Shown piece after piece: positions 26,401 through 34,308 of a DNA stretch of 64,000 bases; positions within the stretch are counted from its first letter, which is position 1; every line of letters starts with the position of its first letter. This DNA is from Hominiventricola aquisgranensis (GTDB taxonomy: Bacteria > Bacillota > Clostridia > Lachnospirales > Lachnospiraceae). Where the stretch lies: assembly GCF_040096225.1 (NCBI RefSeq), contig NZ_JBBMFC010000010.1, positions 40,416-104,415 on the forward strand, written 5' to 3'. Made by a program: the position numbers and the translations under genes. The notes under the pieces are model-generated. The model worked only from the letters and a program-made list of their open reading frames with translations. It did not search any database and was not told the origin of the DNA.

Positions 26401-27504
26401 GTTGCTGTAACAGGAAGCAGATGCAGGGGATTAGAGCATGAAGGTTCTGACCTTGATGTGGTGGTGGAACTTTCCACAGCGGAACGGGAGGACGATTTAT
26501 TTAATGCCTTTAATGAGGATGGACTTCATATCGGAGAAGTAAAAGTTGACATCAATCCAATTACAGCCCAACGAACAGGTACGCTGGAATCCTATCTGCC
26601 ACAGATGGAAGAATATTTGGAGGGCGTCAGACAGGTAAGAGAGCAGGAAAAGGAGAGCGCAGAAGTAACTTTAACTGTTTCGGAATGTGGAGAATTTCAT
26701 AATCTTGGTGAGTGTTATGAGAATATTCCTACGGTGGATGAAGCTATAGCAATCTGGAAGCAGATACCTTCAGAGCGGATGAATGGTATTCCGGCAATCG
26801 GAATCAATATCCTAGGGAGAGGGGCGGAACCCTTCGAGGATTACGAGATTGATGTTTTATCTGGAAAGAGGATTGACCTTGGGGTTTTGGACTATGTTCC
26901 TGATATTAAAAACAATCCGCAGGCAATGGAAGTCATTACGGAACTGGTGGCTAAATTGCCCGATATGGAGATAGATGGCGTGATGAGTGAAGAAATGGAA
27001 GCAAGAGTGTGGGAACTGCGTATGCCGGACTTGCCACAAGAGGAACAGCTTGCAGTAGAACTTGACCGACTTTCCTACGATTATGATACTGTACTGTATC
27101 ACGATAGTACAAGAAATATGACCGAGAATGTATCAGAGCTTGCAGAATCCATAAAACAGGGCGATACCGGACATTTAACAACGTGGCTTGCAGACATTAT
27201 TTCGGAGGGAGCTGTACCAGAGGAAATAAAACGAGCAACGGAGCTTCTGGAAAAACTGACAGAGTATAAGCCGCTTGCCAAGATTGAGGAGGCAGAAGAA
27301 CAGAATTATAATATGATTGATAATGTGCTGAATAATGGTGTTGGGGAGAAAGCCCAAAGGGAAGAAAATAAGAGAATGGAGGAGAAGCCTACGGTAAGGC
27401 TTTCCTTAAAATCCCGTCTTGCGGAGAAAAAATCACAGGTAGAAGGGCAATCGAAAGAACATGATGTTCAAGAAAATGAAAAGAAAAGTCAGAGGGAGAT
27501 GTAA
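23476..27504 (+). CDS. large ArdC-like antirestriction / multidomain ICE protein
   Basis: A 1342-aa protein. Residues 1-110 are ArdC N-terminal-like (FHNYSFNNTLLIAMQKPEATLVAGYQAW). A zinc metalloprotease-like HEVAH motif lies at 214-218. A YodL-type domain sits at about 505-550 (LPLTQEKALELFEHDLPVYLL). After a DUF4316-like linker comes a nucleotidyltransferase motif near 975-1000 (TGSRCRGLEHEGSDLDVVVELS). The remainder is acidic, with a KLEEK-type tail. It probably shields single-stranded DNA from host restriction during transfer. ATG 23476 is preferred, with AAAGGA 11 bases before it; GTG 23449 is in frame but lies against the terminator's T run. Confidence 0.85.
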   Translation: MEDKNTVYMSEKQKVKEITDKLEAGLKELFESEKYKSYLSTMSKFHNYSFNNTLLIAMQKPEATLVAGYQAWQKNFERHVNKGEKAIRILAPAPYKIKEERDKLDPVTGEMMFDENGMPQKEETEVTIPAFRAVSVFDVSQTDGKPIPELEVNELLSTVEGYEDFVQALMNISPVPIAFEDIPGDSKGYFSTAEKRIAVQENMSESQTLKTMVHEVAHSRLHDKEVNQSMDIPVKDRNTKEVEAESVAFTVCQHFGIDTSDYSFGYIAGWSSGRNMKELKSSLDTIRKTASELITGIEGAMQELQLNREMEQEHGKESILLVHNEDFSEYNLVSVRGMDSAELISALSTMNEEDKSNISSYLESKGAWTTELADEQTEEAEEYHIDVRYNMDTDELIDVKERMEHPIDTNLSVMGQAEQLINQLEAEKNIFTSEERNLIVNYAYKLDDMNKTRELAEKLAYREQYAQQDVALTIIDAKAEIDALPDPMIGLSEMREYGYQWNEMLPLTQEKALELFEHDLPVYLLHTDGAESLAESRERIEEHEGIFGVEKETWNKALKQQTKITLILMDEQEREYTYPYPVVAVDIEEMGGDRTAVFKTSEPISDTDVAEIHNAFYGTDLEFEIEKELGITWVESINYEDGSVITPEMARKEQLLYASTDKYGIYQLKPNPELDSLRFEGTESLKRMGITKDNFDAIKPENYTLLYVGELSELQKETQGATLEAIFEKFNLDHPEDFRGHSLSVSDIVVLHQNGQNTAHFVDSFGYTEIPDFLREQTPEKEEMQDTSGHNVQKTEPEIDGDEIIDLGDETEQVLAEMKKTLESEQETELAFSIADRFISIQEVDGGYDYSIMGADYKEIDGGIYDNPDVTIREALHDILEDLKSQPDYNGAKGNIQREDELIPMDYDGLMEKAEEANRIIPESTPSSVVADFKAKTGELFHDISEMNPEEIEETVKCHVQAKIEEYDINATIVDVAVTGSRCRGLEHEGSDLDVVVELSTAEREDDLFNAFNEDGLHIGEVKVDINPITAQRTGTLESYLPQMEEYLEGVRQVREQEKESAEVTLTVSECGEFHNLGECYENIPTVDEAIAIWKQIPSERMNGIPAIGINILGRGAEPFEDYEIDVLSGKRIDLGVLDYVPDIKNNPQAMEVITELVAKLPDMEIDGVMSEEMEARVWELRMPDLPQEEQLAVELDRLSYDYDTVLYHDSTRNMTENVSELAESIKQGDTGHLTTWLADIISEGAVPEEIKRATELLEKLTEYKPLAKIEEAEEQNYNMIDNVLNNGVGEKAQREENKRMEEKPTVRLSLKSRLAEKKSQVEGQSKEHDVQENEKKSQREM
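25834..25858. repeat. palindromic coding repeat, copy D
   Basis: The core TGGACA-CAA-TGTCCA (25839-25853) is preceded by ACTTC and followed by AAAG. It is in frame in a linker of the ArdC-like gene, encoding TSGHNVQK. Confidence 0.8.
27457..27469. repeat. possible degenerate copy E of the palindromic repeat
   Basis: GAACA-TGA-TGTTC is a short palindrome encoding EHDVQ, which lines up with GHDVQ of the better copies and is in the same reading frame relative to the repeat. Both strands of the stem differ together from GGACA/TGTCC, so pairing is kept. It could also be chance. Confidence 0.35.
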
Positions 27505-27507
27505 GTG

Positions 27508-27735
27508 ATGAATAAGAGATTTACCGTAGAAGAGAGTAATTTAATCAGTATTTTTATGGAAGAAGGTATAGATTCAGATGTGGGAGGCAGAAAAAATGTC
27601 ATAAATGGTATCAATAAGACACTGAAACATCTGGAGGATGATGAGATGGTTGAATTGTCATTATGTGTCCTTGCAAAATTAAAGGAATTGACGGATCATG
27701 AATTTATGAAGATGGAGTTTGTAGCGGCAGAGTAA
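27508..27735 (+). CDS. transposon-transfer-assisting (TTRAP-like) small protein
   Basis: A 75-aa protein starting MNKRFTVEESNLISIFM, with an all-helical body and a KLKELTDHEFMKMEF end. This is the pattern of the putative transposon-transfer-assisting family found next to the large helicase/antirestriction genes in clostridial ICEs. It starts 3 bases after the preceding stop, preceded by AGGGAG. Its biochemical role is unknown. Confidence 0.8.
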   Translation: MNKRFTVEESNLISIFMEEGIDSDVGGRKNVINGINKTLKHLEDDEMVELSLCVLAKLKELTDHEFMKMEFVAAE

Positions 27736-27746
27736 CATCAAACGTA

Positions 27747-27785
27747 AGGCAGAACATGGCTTTTGGTGGCTGTGTTCTGTCTTTT
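27747..27785 (+). terminator. terminator of the ICE transfer operon
   Basis: AGGCAGAACA pairs with TGTTCTGTCTT across a GGC/GGC-containing loop, followed by five T. It marks the end of the conjugation and helicase gene block and insulates the resistance operon that follows. Confidence 0.75.
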
Positions 27786-27796
27786 TGAATAAGAAC

Positions 27797-27875
27797 TTGA
27801 CTGATAAATATTACGGGTGTAATATTTATAACGAAAGGGAGTAAATTTTTTTGCTTCAAAATCTTACACTTGTAA
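27797..27875 (+). promoter_or_regulatory. BlaI-type operator and promoter of the mecA-like operon
   Basis: TTGACT (27797-27802), a 17-base spacer and TAATAT (27820-27825) make a near-consensus promoter. An 11-bp inverted repeat, ATAAATATTAC (27804-27814) and GTAATATTTAT (27819-27829), covers the spacer and the -10. A second site, TTACA-CT-TGTAA, follows at 27864-27875. TACA/TGTA dyads are the known signature of BlaI/MecI operators, so repressor bound here would block RNA polymerase. The coding start is at 27921, with GGAGG 5 bases upstream. Confidence 0.85.
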
Positions 27876-27920
27876 TATATAAGCGTAGTACATTGATACG
27901 AATAAGAAATGGAGGTAACG

Positions 27921-30035
27921 ATGAAGGCAAAACATAGAACCAAAAGAATACAAAGATATAGAAAAATGTTGGGCATTATAGTGTTAATGTTAACAATTAC
28001 TTTGATTGGAGTAGTTGTGAGTGCAACAGTATTATATAAAAGAAAAAATGCGTGTAAAACACCAGATACTATCTTAGTAGAGTATATGATGCATATTCCA
28101 AAACAAGAATACGAAGAAATGTATGCAATGATTGATTTGGAGTCATCTGGATATATCAGTAAGGAAGATTTTCTGAAGAGAAATTCCACTATTTATGAGG
28201 GAATTGAAATGCAAAACATGTCGATAAAAAATGTCGAGTATGTGGAGGAAGATAAAAAAGTAACATATTTGACTTCGTTTGATACAGTGGCAGGAACTAT
28301 CAGCTTTGAGAATGAGGCATTTTTTATAAATGGAGAAGAAGGATATAAATTGGTTTGGGATGATTCCATGATTTTTCCTAATCTGACTTCTGCAGATAAA
28401 GTAAGAGTTTCTACTACACAGGCAGAGCGAGGAGAAATTCTGGATAGGAACGGACGTGTCCTTGCAGGAAAAGGTACAGCATCTTCAGTTGGAATTGTTC
28501 CGGGCAAGTTGGAAAACAGAGAGGAAGCAATCGCACAGATTGCAGGACTATTGGAAATCACAACGGAAGCGATAGAAAAGAACCTGTCTGCAAAGTGGGT
28601 AAAGGATGATTCTTTTGTACCTATTAAAACGATTCCAAGAGTGGAAGAAATTGAGTTAATGTCTATCAGTCCAGAGGAAGAAGTTTTAAAGGAGAAAGAA
28701 AGGCATGATAAGTTGCTGGAGATTCCCGGAGTGATGATATCTGATGTTGAAGTGCGTGAATACCCATTAGGGGAAGCCGCTGCGCATTTGGTCGGGTATG
28801 TTCAAAGCGTTACTGCGGAAGATTTAGAGGAACATGCAGGAGAAGGTTATACAGCCAATAGTGTAATCGGCAGAAGCGGAATGGAGGGCTTGTTCGAGAA
28901 AGAACTGAAAGGCCAGAACGGTTGCAGGATTTACATTGTAAATTCGGAAGATAAAGAGAAGGAGGAACTGGCTTGTATCCTGGTACAGCATGGGCAGGAC
29001 ATCCGGCTTACGATAGATACTGATTTGCAGGTTTCCTTGTACGAACAGTTTAAGGAAGATAAAAGCTGCTCGGTAGCCATAAATCATTATACCGGAGAGG
29101 TATTGGCTTTGGTCAGCACACCGGCTTATGACAATAACGATTTTATTATGGGATTATCGAGTGAGCAGTGGACTGTACTTAACGAGGACGAGAATAAGCC
29201 AATGTATAATCGGTTCCGGCAAGTGTGGTGTCCGGGATCTACCTTCAAACCAATTATAGCTGCGATTGGTTTACAATCAGGAGCAATCGATCCAATGGAA
29301 GATTACGGGAACGTAGGATTAAGTTGGCAAAAAGATGCATCGTGGGGTTCATATCATGTAACAACGCTTCATGCGTATGAACCAGTCATTTTAGAGAATG
29401 CCTTGATTTATTCTGATAATATTTATTTCGCAAAAGCAGCATTAAAGATTGGATCGGATGAGTTGGAGAATTCTTTGATACGGCTTGGTTTCAATGAGGA
29501 ACTACCATTTGAGATTAAGATGGCAGAATCTCAGTATTCCAATACAGAAGGCATTGAAACTGAAATACAGTTAGCTGACAGCGGTTACGGACAAGGACAG
29601 ATTTTAGTGAACCCGTTGCATATGGCATGTATTTATTCTGCTTTCTGTAATGAGGGAAATGTAATAAAGCCTTATTTGGTATATCAGAATGAAGCGGAAG
29701 TTGAGTATTGGATTCCGGGTGCCTTTTCTAACGAGACAGCAAGTCGTGTATTGGAAGGAACAAAGAAGGTTGTGAATGATTCTAATGGAACTGGATATGC
29801 AGCCCATCGAGATGACATTCTTTTAGCAGGAAAAACAGGTACGGCAGAAATAAAGGCATCGAAGGATGATACTTCGGGTACAGAATTAGGATGGTTTGCA
29901 ATTTTTACAGCAGAAGATACGGAATGTCCTATATTGATTATCAGTATGGTAGAAGATGTGAAAGGAAGAGGAGGAAGCGGATATGTTGTTAAGAAAGACA
30001 GTCTGCTTCTGGAAGAGTGGTTTAGCAGTCATTAG
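27921..30035 (+). CDS. mecA-like class B penicillin-binding protein
   Basis: A 704-aa protein. An N-terminal membrane anchor (about 15-40) is followed by a MecA_N NTF2-like domain (about 48-155), a dimerisation domain (RGEILDRNGRVLAGKGTAS, ATSHLLGY-like AAAHLVGYV) and a transpeptidase domain. The motifs are STFK (serine about 440), SDN (about 498) and KTG (about 638). Stretches such as SWQKDASWGSY and LADSGYGQGQIL closely resemble staphylococcal PBP2a (668 aa). It should cross-link peptidoglycan when other PBPs are acylated. Control by BlaI is inferred from the operators upstream and blaR1-blaI nearby. Low drug affinity is inferred, not shown. Confidence 0.88.
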   Translation: MKAKHRTKRIQRYRKMLGIIVLMLTITLIGVVVSATVLYKRKNACKTPDTILVEYMMHIPKQEYEEMYAMIDLESSGYISKEDFLKRNSTIYEGIEMQNMSIKNVEYVEEDKKVTYLTSFDTVAGTISFENEAFFINGEEGYKLVWDDSMIFPNLTSADKVRVSTTQAERGEILDRNGRVLAGKGTASSVGIVPGKLENREEAIAQIAGLLEITTEAIEKNLSAKWVKDDSFVPIKTIPRVEEIELMSISPEEEVLKEKERHDKLLEIPGVMISDVEVREYPLGEAAAHLVGYVQSVTAEDLEEHAGEGYTANSVIGRSGMEGLFEKELKGQNGCRIYIVNSEDKEKEELACILVQHGQDIRLTIDTDLQVSLYEQFKEDKSCSVAINHYTGEVLALVSTPAYDNNDFIMGLSSEQWTVLNEDENKPMYNRFRQVWCPGSTFKPIIAAIGLQSGAIDPMEDYGNVGLSWQKDASWGSYHVTTLHAYEPVILENALIYSDNIYFAKAALKIGSDELENSLIRLGFNEELPFEIKMAESQYSNTEGIETEIQLADSGYGQGQILVNPLHMACIYSAFCNEGNVIKPYLVYQNEAEVEYWIPGAFSNETASRVLEGTKKVVNDSNGTGYAAHRDDILLAGKTGTAEIKASKDDTSGTELGWFAIFTAEDTECPILIISMVEDVKGRGGSGYVVKKDSLLLEEWFSSH

Positions 30036-31224
30036 TTTTGTACTGATGTTTAGTATTTCGGGGTGTAGCGATACACCACCGGAAGAAGATACAGTTTCGG
30101 AAACAGTAATTGATGTTCAGGACGTTTCAGAAGAAGAACAGGAGAATGAAGAAGAAATTATAAACATCTGCATAGATCTTTATGACAAGGCAGCAGAGGA
30201 AAATAAGTTAGATGATTTGGAAATAATTCGGAGTATTGTAAATCGTCTTGGAGAAAACGAGTATCCTGCTGTTGACAGCAGAAATCAAGTGAATATGACG
30301 GAAGCGGAGCAGGTACTGGAATTTTGTGAAAAGGTGGATGCACAGGAAGAAGCAGATATAACGATTCTTGAAGTCGGCTATTTGGGCGGATTTGTAAAAT
30401 ACGATTTGCACACAAAAGACGGAAATGTAGATGTGGTCAGAAGCTATTATGGATACGAAAATGGAGAAATACAGAAAGAAGTTACTGGGAGGTATCAAGC
30501 AGAGTATTGGAATTATACAGAAGAAGGTTACCTGATGTTTTCTGGTGTCTGGTTTTCAGAAGAATTATACGTTCTTACATTGAGTGGAGCAGAGGAGCAT
30601 ACCGCATTACGAGTACAGCCATTGGATGAAACATATAGGGAACTGAGTCGGAAATATCTTCTTCCAATCAGCTTTGAACAGAATAATATGTTTATTGTGG
30701 ATTGGAGTGAAGAAGATTTTGGGGATTTGAATTTCTATGATATGTATGACATTCTTTATCCAAAAGTGAATGGTCAGTATGTTCCTTATGTTGCAGATGA
30801 CAATTTGTCAGTCAGTGCAGTTTATCGGATTCCAAAAGAGGAATTTGAAAGCGTTATTATGAAATATTTCAATATTGATAGTGAAACGCTGCAATCCAAA
30901 ACTGTCTATGATTCGGAGGATTCGACCTATGAATACAAACCGAGAGGCTTCGAAGAAGTAGAGTATCCGGAATACCCATATTCAGAAGTAATCGGGTATA
31001 CGGAGAACAGTGATGGAACAATTACACTTACTGCTAATGTGGTATTTCCATATTCGGGAAATTCCAAAGTATATGCCCACGAGGTTGTGGTTCGTCCTTT
31101 GGAGGATGGCGGGGTACAATATGTATCCAATCGAATTATACCCTCCGAGGATAATTCTGAGGAAACATGGCATACGCCACGGTTGACGTTAGAAGAATGG
31201 GAAGAATTATACGGAGGCGAATAA
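29983..31224 (+). CDS. lipoprotein 1 of the beta-lactam-inducible operon
   Basis: A 413-aa protein with a signal peptide and lipobox SISG-C near residue 28, followed by an acidic linker and an extracellular domain. It is clearly paralogous to the next two genes: all share a PL..T/E..REL-type segment, a W-containing strand, IPKEEFE..IM.Y and a C-terminal DGTITL...VV.P-EDG..YLSN-type pattern. The family may be DUF6070-like; that name is a weak recollection. The gene starts 53 bases inside the PBP gene with AGGAGG before the ATG, so it is translationally linked to the PBP. Function unknown. Confidence 0.78.
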   Translation: MLLRKTVCFWKSGLAVISFVLMFSISGCSDTPPEEDTVSETVIDVQDVSEEEQENEEEIINICIDLYDKAAEENKLDDLEIIRSIVNRLGENEYPAVDSRNQVNMTEAEQVLEFCEKVDAQEEADITILEVGYLGGFVKYDLHTKDGNVDVVRSYYGYENGEIQKEVTGRYQAEYWNYTEEGYLMFSGVWFSEELYVLTLSGAEEHTALRVQPLDETYRELSRKYLLPISFEQNNMFIVDWSEEDFGDLNFYDMYDILYPKVNGQYVPYVADDNLSVSAVYRIPKEEFESVIMKYFNIDSETLQSKTVYDSEDSTYEYKPRGFEEVEYPEYPYSEVIGYTENSDGTITLTANVVFPYSGNSKVYAHEVVVRPLEDGGVQYVSNRIIPSEDNSEETWHTPRLTLEEWEELYGGE

Positions 31225-32495
31225 TGGAAGATGTGAAATGGCTGCTTAGAAGATGTGGTCTTCCGATTTTGCTGCTGTTGATTTTCGTAATAGCCGGAGT
31301 GGTCTGTTGGGGAGAACTGCATACAGAAAAGCAAAAGGTGGCAGAAGAAGTATGGGAGCCACCTGTAGAAATCGAAAATAGCGAAGCAGAAACAGAAGAA
31401 GCCGAGAATGCGGAAACTTCCACAGAGTCAGCATATTGGTTTATTCCGCAAGCCAGTGATGATCTCCTTACAGAAGAGGAGAAGGAGCAACTGCAGAGTA
31501 CGGTTTTGTCAGCAGCAGAATCGGTCAGAGAAATCTATAAGGATATTGTAATTGCAGATGCACCAAGCTACTCTTCCGGTATTGGCGAATTTACCAAAGA
31601 GCAGAGGAAAGCTGTGGTGGAGCAATTGGGCAGAACCGGTCTGGTAAGTGTTGAAGAAGATACTGCTATGCAAAATCATGAAGCAATCGAAGCATTTTAT
31701 GCAGATTACCTGGATGGACAAGACTCGATGGTTACGGTATTTGAAGTACAGAGAGATGGGCTGATTGGAGCAGTTACCTTTATCTATCGGAAAGGTGAGT
31801 TGCAGACCTATTACATAGGAATTCGGTGGAGAGAAGGTGGTATGCCAGAAATACAGGGAACTTCGGTAAGTAATGTGGCTGAGATTAAACTGACCGAAAA
31901 AGGATATTTTATCTACGCATATGAATATGTGATTGCACATGCAAGTTTGAGACAGTATTGGAGAATAGAACCGCTACCAGAAGACTGCCGGGAATTAACG
32001 CAAGAATACATATCAGGACTAAGTTATGTGAATTACAATCTGCTCGTTACCGATTGGGATAGCAGCAATGTGGAGGACATTCTGATGCCTTGTATGTATG
32101 AAGATGTTTATAGGATTTCTACGGGGGAAAATCTGAAAACTGAGGGTTGGAAGATTCCGGCAGAGGAATATGAAAGGATAATGACTACTTATTTTCCGGT
32201 ATCGGTAGAACAGTTGAGAGAGCATTGTGGATATGATGAGGGCAGCAATAGCTATGAATATGAGATGATTTATGCCAGTCCATACCCACCTTTCGGAGAA
32301 GTAGTTGACTATACCCAAAATGCGGATGGAACGATTACACTTATCGTGGATGGAGTATGGCCGGATTATAATTCTGATCTCGCTTTTCGGAATACGGTTG
32401 TGGTCCAGCCATTTGAAGACGGAACTTTCAGGTATCTTTCCAATTCTATAGAACAAATAGAGTTGGAACTGCCGCCAATAGCAAAAGCACATTAA
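31224..32495 (+). CDS. membrane-anchored paralogue 2 of the beta-lactam-inducible operon
   Basis: A 423-aa protein with an N-terminal membrane segment (LPILLLLIFVIAGVV) but no proper lipobox: residue -1 to the Cys is Val, so it is probably a signal-anchored protein. The acidic linker and C-terminal domain match lipoproteins 1 and 3 (IPAEEYERIMTTYFPV, ADGTITLIVDGVW, FEDGTFRYLSNSI). Its ATG shares the last base of the previous stop (TAATG). The in-frame ATG further upstream is rejected because it lies inside the previous gene. Confidence 0.75.
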   Translation: MEDVKWLLRRCGLPILLLLIFVIAGVVCWGELHTEKQKVAEEVWEPPVEIENSEAETEEAENAETSTESAYWFIPQASDDLLTEEEKEQLQSTVLSAAESVREIYKDIVIADAPSYSSGIGEFTKEQRKAVVEQLGRTGLVSVEEDTAMQNHEAIEAFYADYLDGQDSMVTVFEVQRDGLIGAVTFIYRKGELQTYYIGIRWREGGMPEIQGTSVSNVAEIKLTEKGYFIYAYEYVIAHASLRQYWRIEPLPEDCRELTQEYISGLSYVNYNLLVTDWDSSNVEDILMPCMYEDVYRISTGENLKTEGWKIPAEEYERIMTTYFPVSVEQLREHCGYDEGSNSYEYEMIYASPYPPFGEVVDYTQNADGTITLIVDGVWPDYNSDLAFRNTVVVQPFEDGTFRYLSNSIEQIELELPPIAKAH

Positions 32496-32522
32496 ATTTG
32501 CTTTGAAAGAAAGGATGATATT

Positions 32523-33788
32523 ATGGCATTAAAGAAAAAAAGCATTTTGCTGATTATGGCATTTCTGATTGGATGCTTCGTATGTGCCTGTGGAAAAGAA
32601 GATAGTATTGTGGATGAATCTCTTGTGGAAGATACGGAAGATGTATCTTCCACGGAGGAGATAAAAAGTGCCGAGGAAGAGGCTGCAGAACAATGGGAAA
32701 AGGGCTACGACCTTCCGTTAGATGAACAGGAAAGGGAAGAAGCTGAGACTGACTGTAAAAAGCAGATGGAACTTTATCTTGACATTTATGAAACTGCAGA
32801 TAAAGGGATAGCATCTAATGTTGCTTTGGATGATCAAACAGTTTTGAAAATGCAGAGGAAGCTAAAGGATGCAGGATGTCCGGTTACAACAATGGTAACA
32901 TATTCTAACATGGAGAATTATGAAAGTGTTGACAGTTTTCTGAAAGAATGTATGGAAGGGAAAAGTGGTTCTGCAGTAATTTATGAAGTCCACAACGATG
33001 GTGGATTGGGCAGAATGAAATTCATTTTTGATGGAACAGATATGTATGTTGTAAGTGCAAAAGGAATCTGGAATGCTGATAATAAGCCGGGGATTTCATA
33101 CATTTCCTATACAAGACTAAAAGAGTGGAAATATACAGATAAGGGATGGTTCTGCTACGAGTTGTGTGTGCCGGAGCCACCGGAGGTCAGTGAAATTGTG
33201 GATGGAAGCAGCGTGATTAGAATAAAACCTATGACAGAGGAACAGCGAGAGATGTCTGAGCGCCTCGTCTTGGGACTTGGATATCAGGGACAGAACCTTT
33301 TGTGTTCCAACTGGAATACGGAAAATATGAGTGAATTGGATTATAACGGAATGTTTGAATATCTGTATGGAATGAAATATGGAGAAAAGTTCAATTCCGA
33401 AGATTATCCAAATGGTATTCCAAAAGAAGAATTCGAAAGTCTGATTATGGAATATCTTCCGATAACAGCGGAGCAGATACGAGAGTACGCAGTATTTGAC
33501 GAGGAAAACCACACATATGATTGGGCTCGATTAGGATGTGGAAATTATGCACCTACTTTCTTTGGAACTTCTTTGCCAGAGGTCACGGATATCAAAGAAA
33601 ATGATGATGAGACAGTCACGTTAACGGTGGAGGCGGTTTGTGATATGGTTATTTGCGATGATGCAGTCATAACCCATGAACTTACGGTAAGGTTTGCAGA
33701 GGATGGCAGTTTTCAGTATTTGGGGAATAAAATCCTAAATGACGGAATTATGCAGATACCCGATTATCAATACCGAATTAAAGAATGA
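32523..33788 (+). CDS. lipoprotein 3 of the beta-lactam-inducible operon
   Basis: A 421-aa protein with a lipobox FVCA-C near residue 23, an acidic Glu-rich linker and the same extracellular domain as the two genes before it (IPKEEFESLIMEYLPI, DETVTLTVEAV, FAEDGSFQYLGNKIL). GAAAGGATG precedes the ATG. Three diverged tandem copies suggest old duplication followed by specialisation, perhaps in sensing or protecting the cell wall alongside the PBP. No catalytic motif is visible. Confidence 0.78.
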   Translation: MALKKKSILLIMAFLIGCFVCACGKEDSIVDESLVEDTEDVSSTEEIKSAEEEAAEQWEKGYDLPLDEQEREEAETDCKKQMELYLDIYETADKGIASNVALDDQTVLKMQRKLKDAGCPVTTMVTYSNMENYESVDSFLKECMEGKSGSAVIYEVHNDGGLGRMKFIFDGTDMYVVSAKGIWNADNKPGISYISYTRLKEWKYTDKGWFCYELCVPEPPEVSEIVDGSSVIRIKPMTEEQREMSERLVLGLGYQGQNLLCSNWNTENMSELDYNGMFEYLYGMKYGEKFNSEDYPNGIPKEEFESLIMEYLPITAEQIREYAVFDEENHTYDWARLGCGNYAPTFFGTSLPEVTDIKENDDETVTLTVEAVCDMVICDDAVITHELTVRFAEDGSFQYLGNKILNDGIMQIPDYQYRIKE

Positions 33789-33847
33789 TTTGATAATAGT
33801 TGTGTTTTGTGGTAATCTTACAGATGTAAGAAAAGGAAGGAGGACAC

Positions 33848-34288
33848 ATGAAGAAATTAAAACTAGTTGGAATATTGGCAGCAGTTGTATTAATAGGCGG
33901 TGTGATTTCAATTCCGCTTATAAATAACCACACTGCTTATAAAGTGGAAAAGAAATTATGTGAAACACCACTGCCAGAGAAAACGGAATTGATAGAGTCA
34001 ATATCACGGGCAGGGAAGCTGACAGGTAACGGAAATGGAATGCAGTATTTCGGAGCAATTCTAATTCGAAGTGACTTGTCTTTGGAAGAATTGGATGCTT
34101 ACTATTCAAGGTACAGAAGTAATGAGTGGGAATGTTTGGTGAAAATTCAGGAAGGGCAGTCCATTGAGGGGATTGATCACGGGACACTACAATTTGCGGA
34201 AGAAATAAAGGACAGGGGTTATTACATTGTATATTCTTGGGGAAGTGAAAATTCTCTATTGGATGAATTGGATATACGTGGACACTAA
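33848..34288 (+). CDS. small exported or membrane-anchored hypothetical protein
   Basis: A 146-aa protein with a short basic start, one hydrophobic segment (about 6-24) and an extracellular alpha/beta domain (ISRAGKLTGNGNGMQYFGAILI, LDAYYSRYR). GGAGG precedes the ATG. It lies 59 bases after lipoprotein 3 and 20 bases before the next gene, and is probably in the same operon. No known family was recognised. Confidence 0.7.
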   Translation: MKKLKLVGILAAVVLIGGVISIPLINNHTAYKVEKKLCETPLPEKTELIESISRAGKLTGNGNGMQYFGAILIRSDLSLEELDAYYSRYRSNEWECLVKIQEGQSIEGIDHGTLQFAEEIKDRGYYIVYSWGSENSLLDELDIRGH

Positions 34289-34308
34289 AAACGAGATGGA
34301 GACAAATT

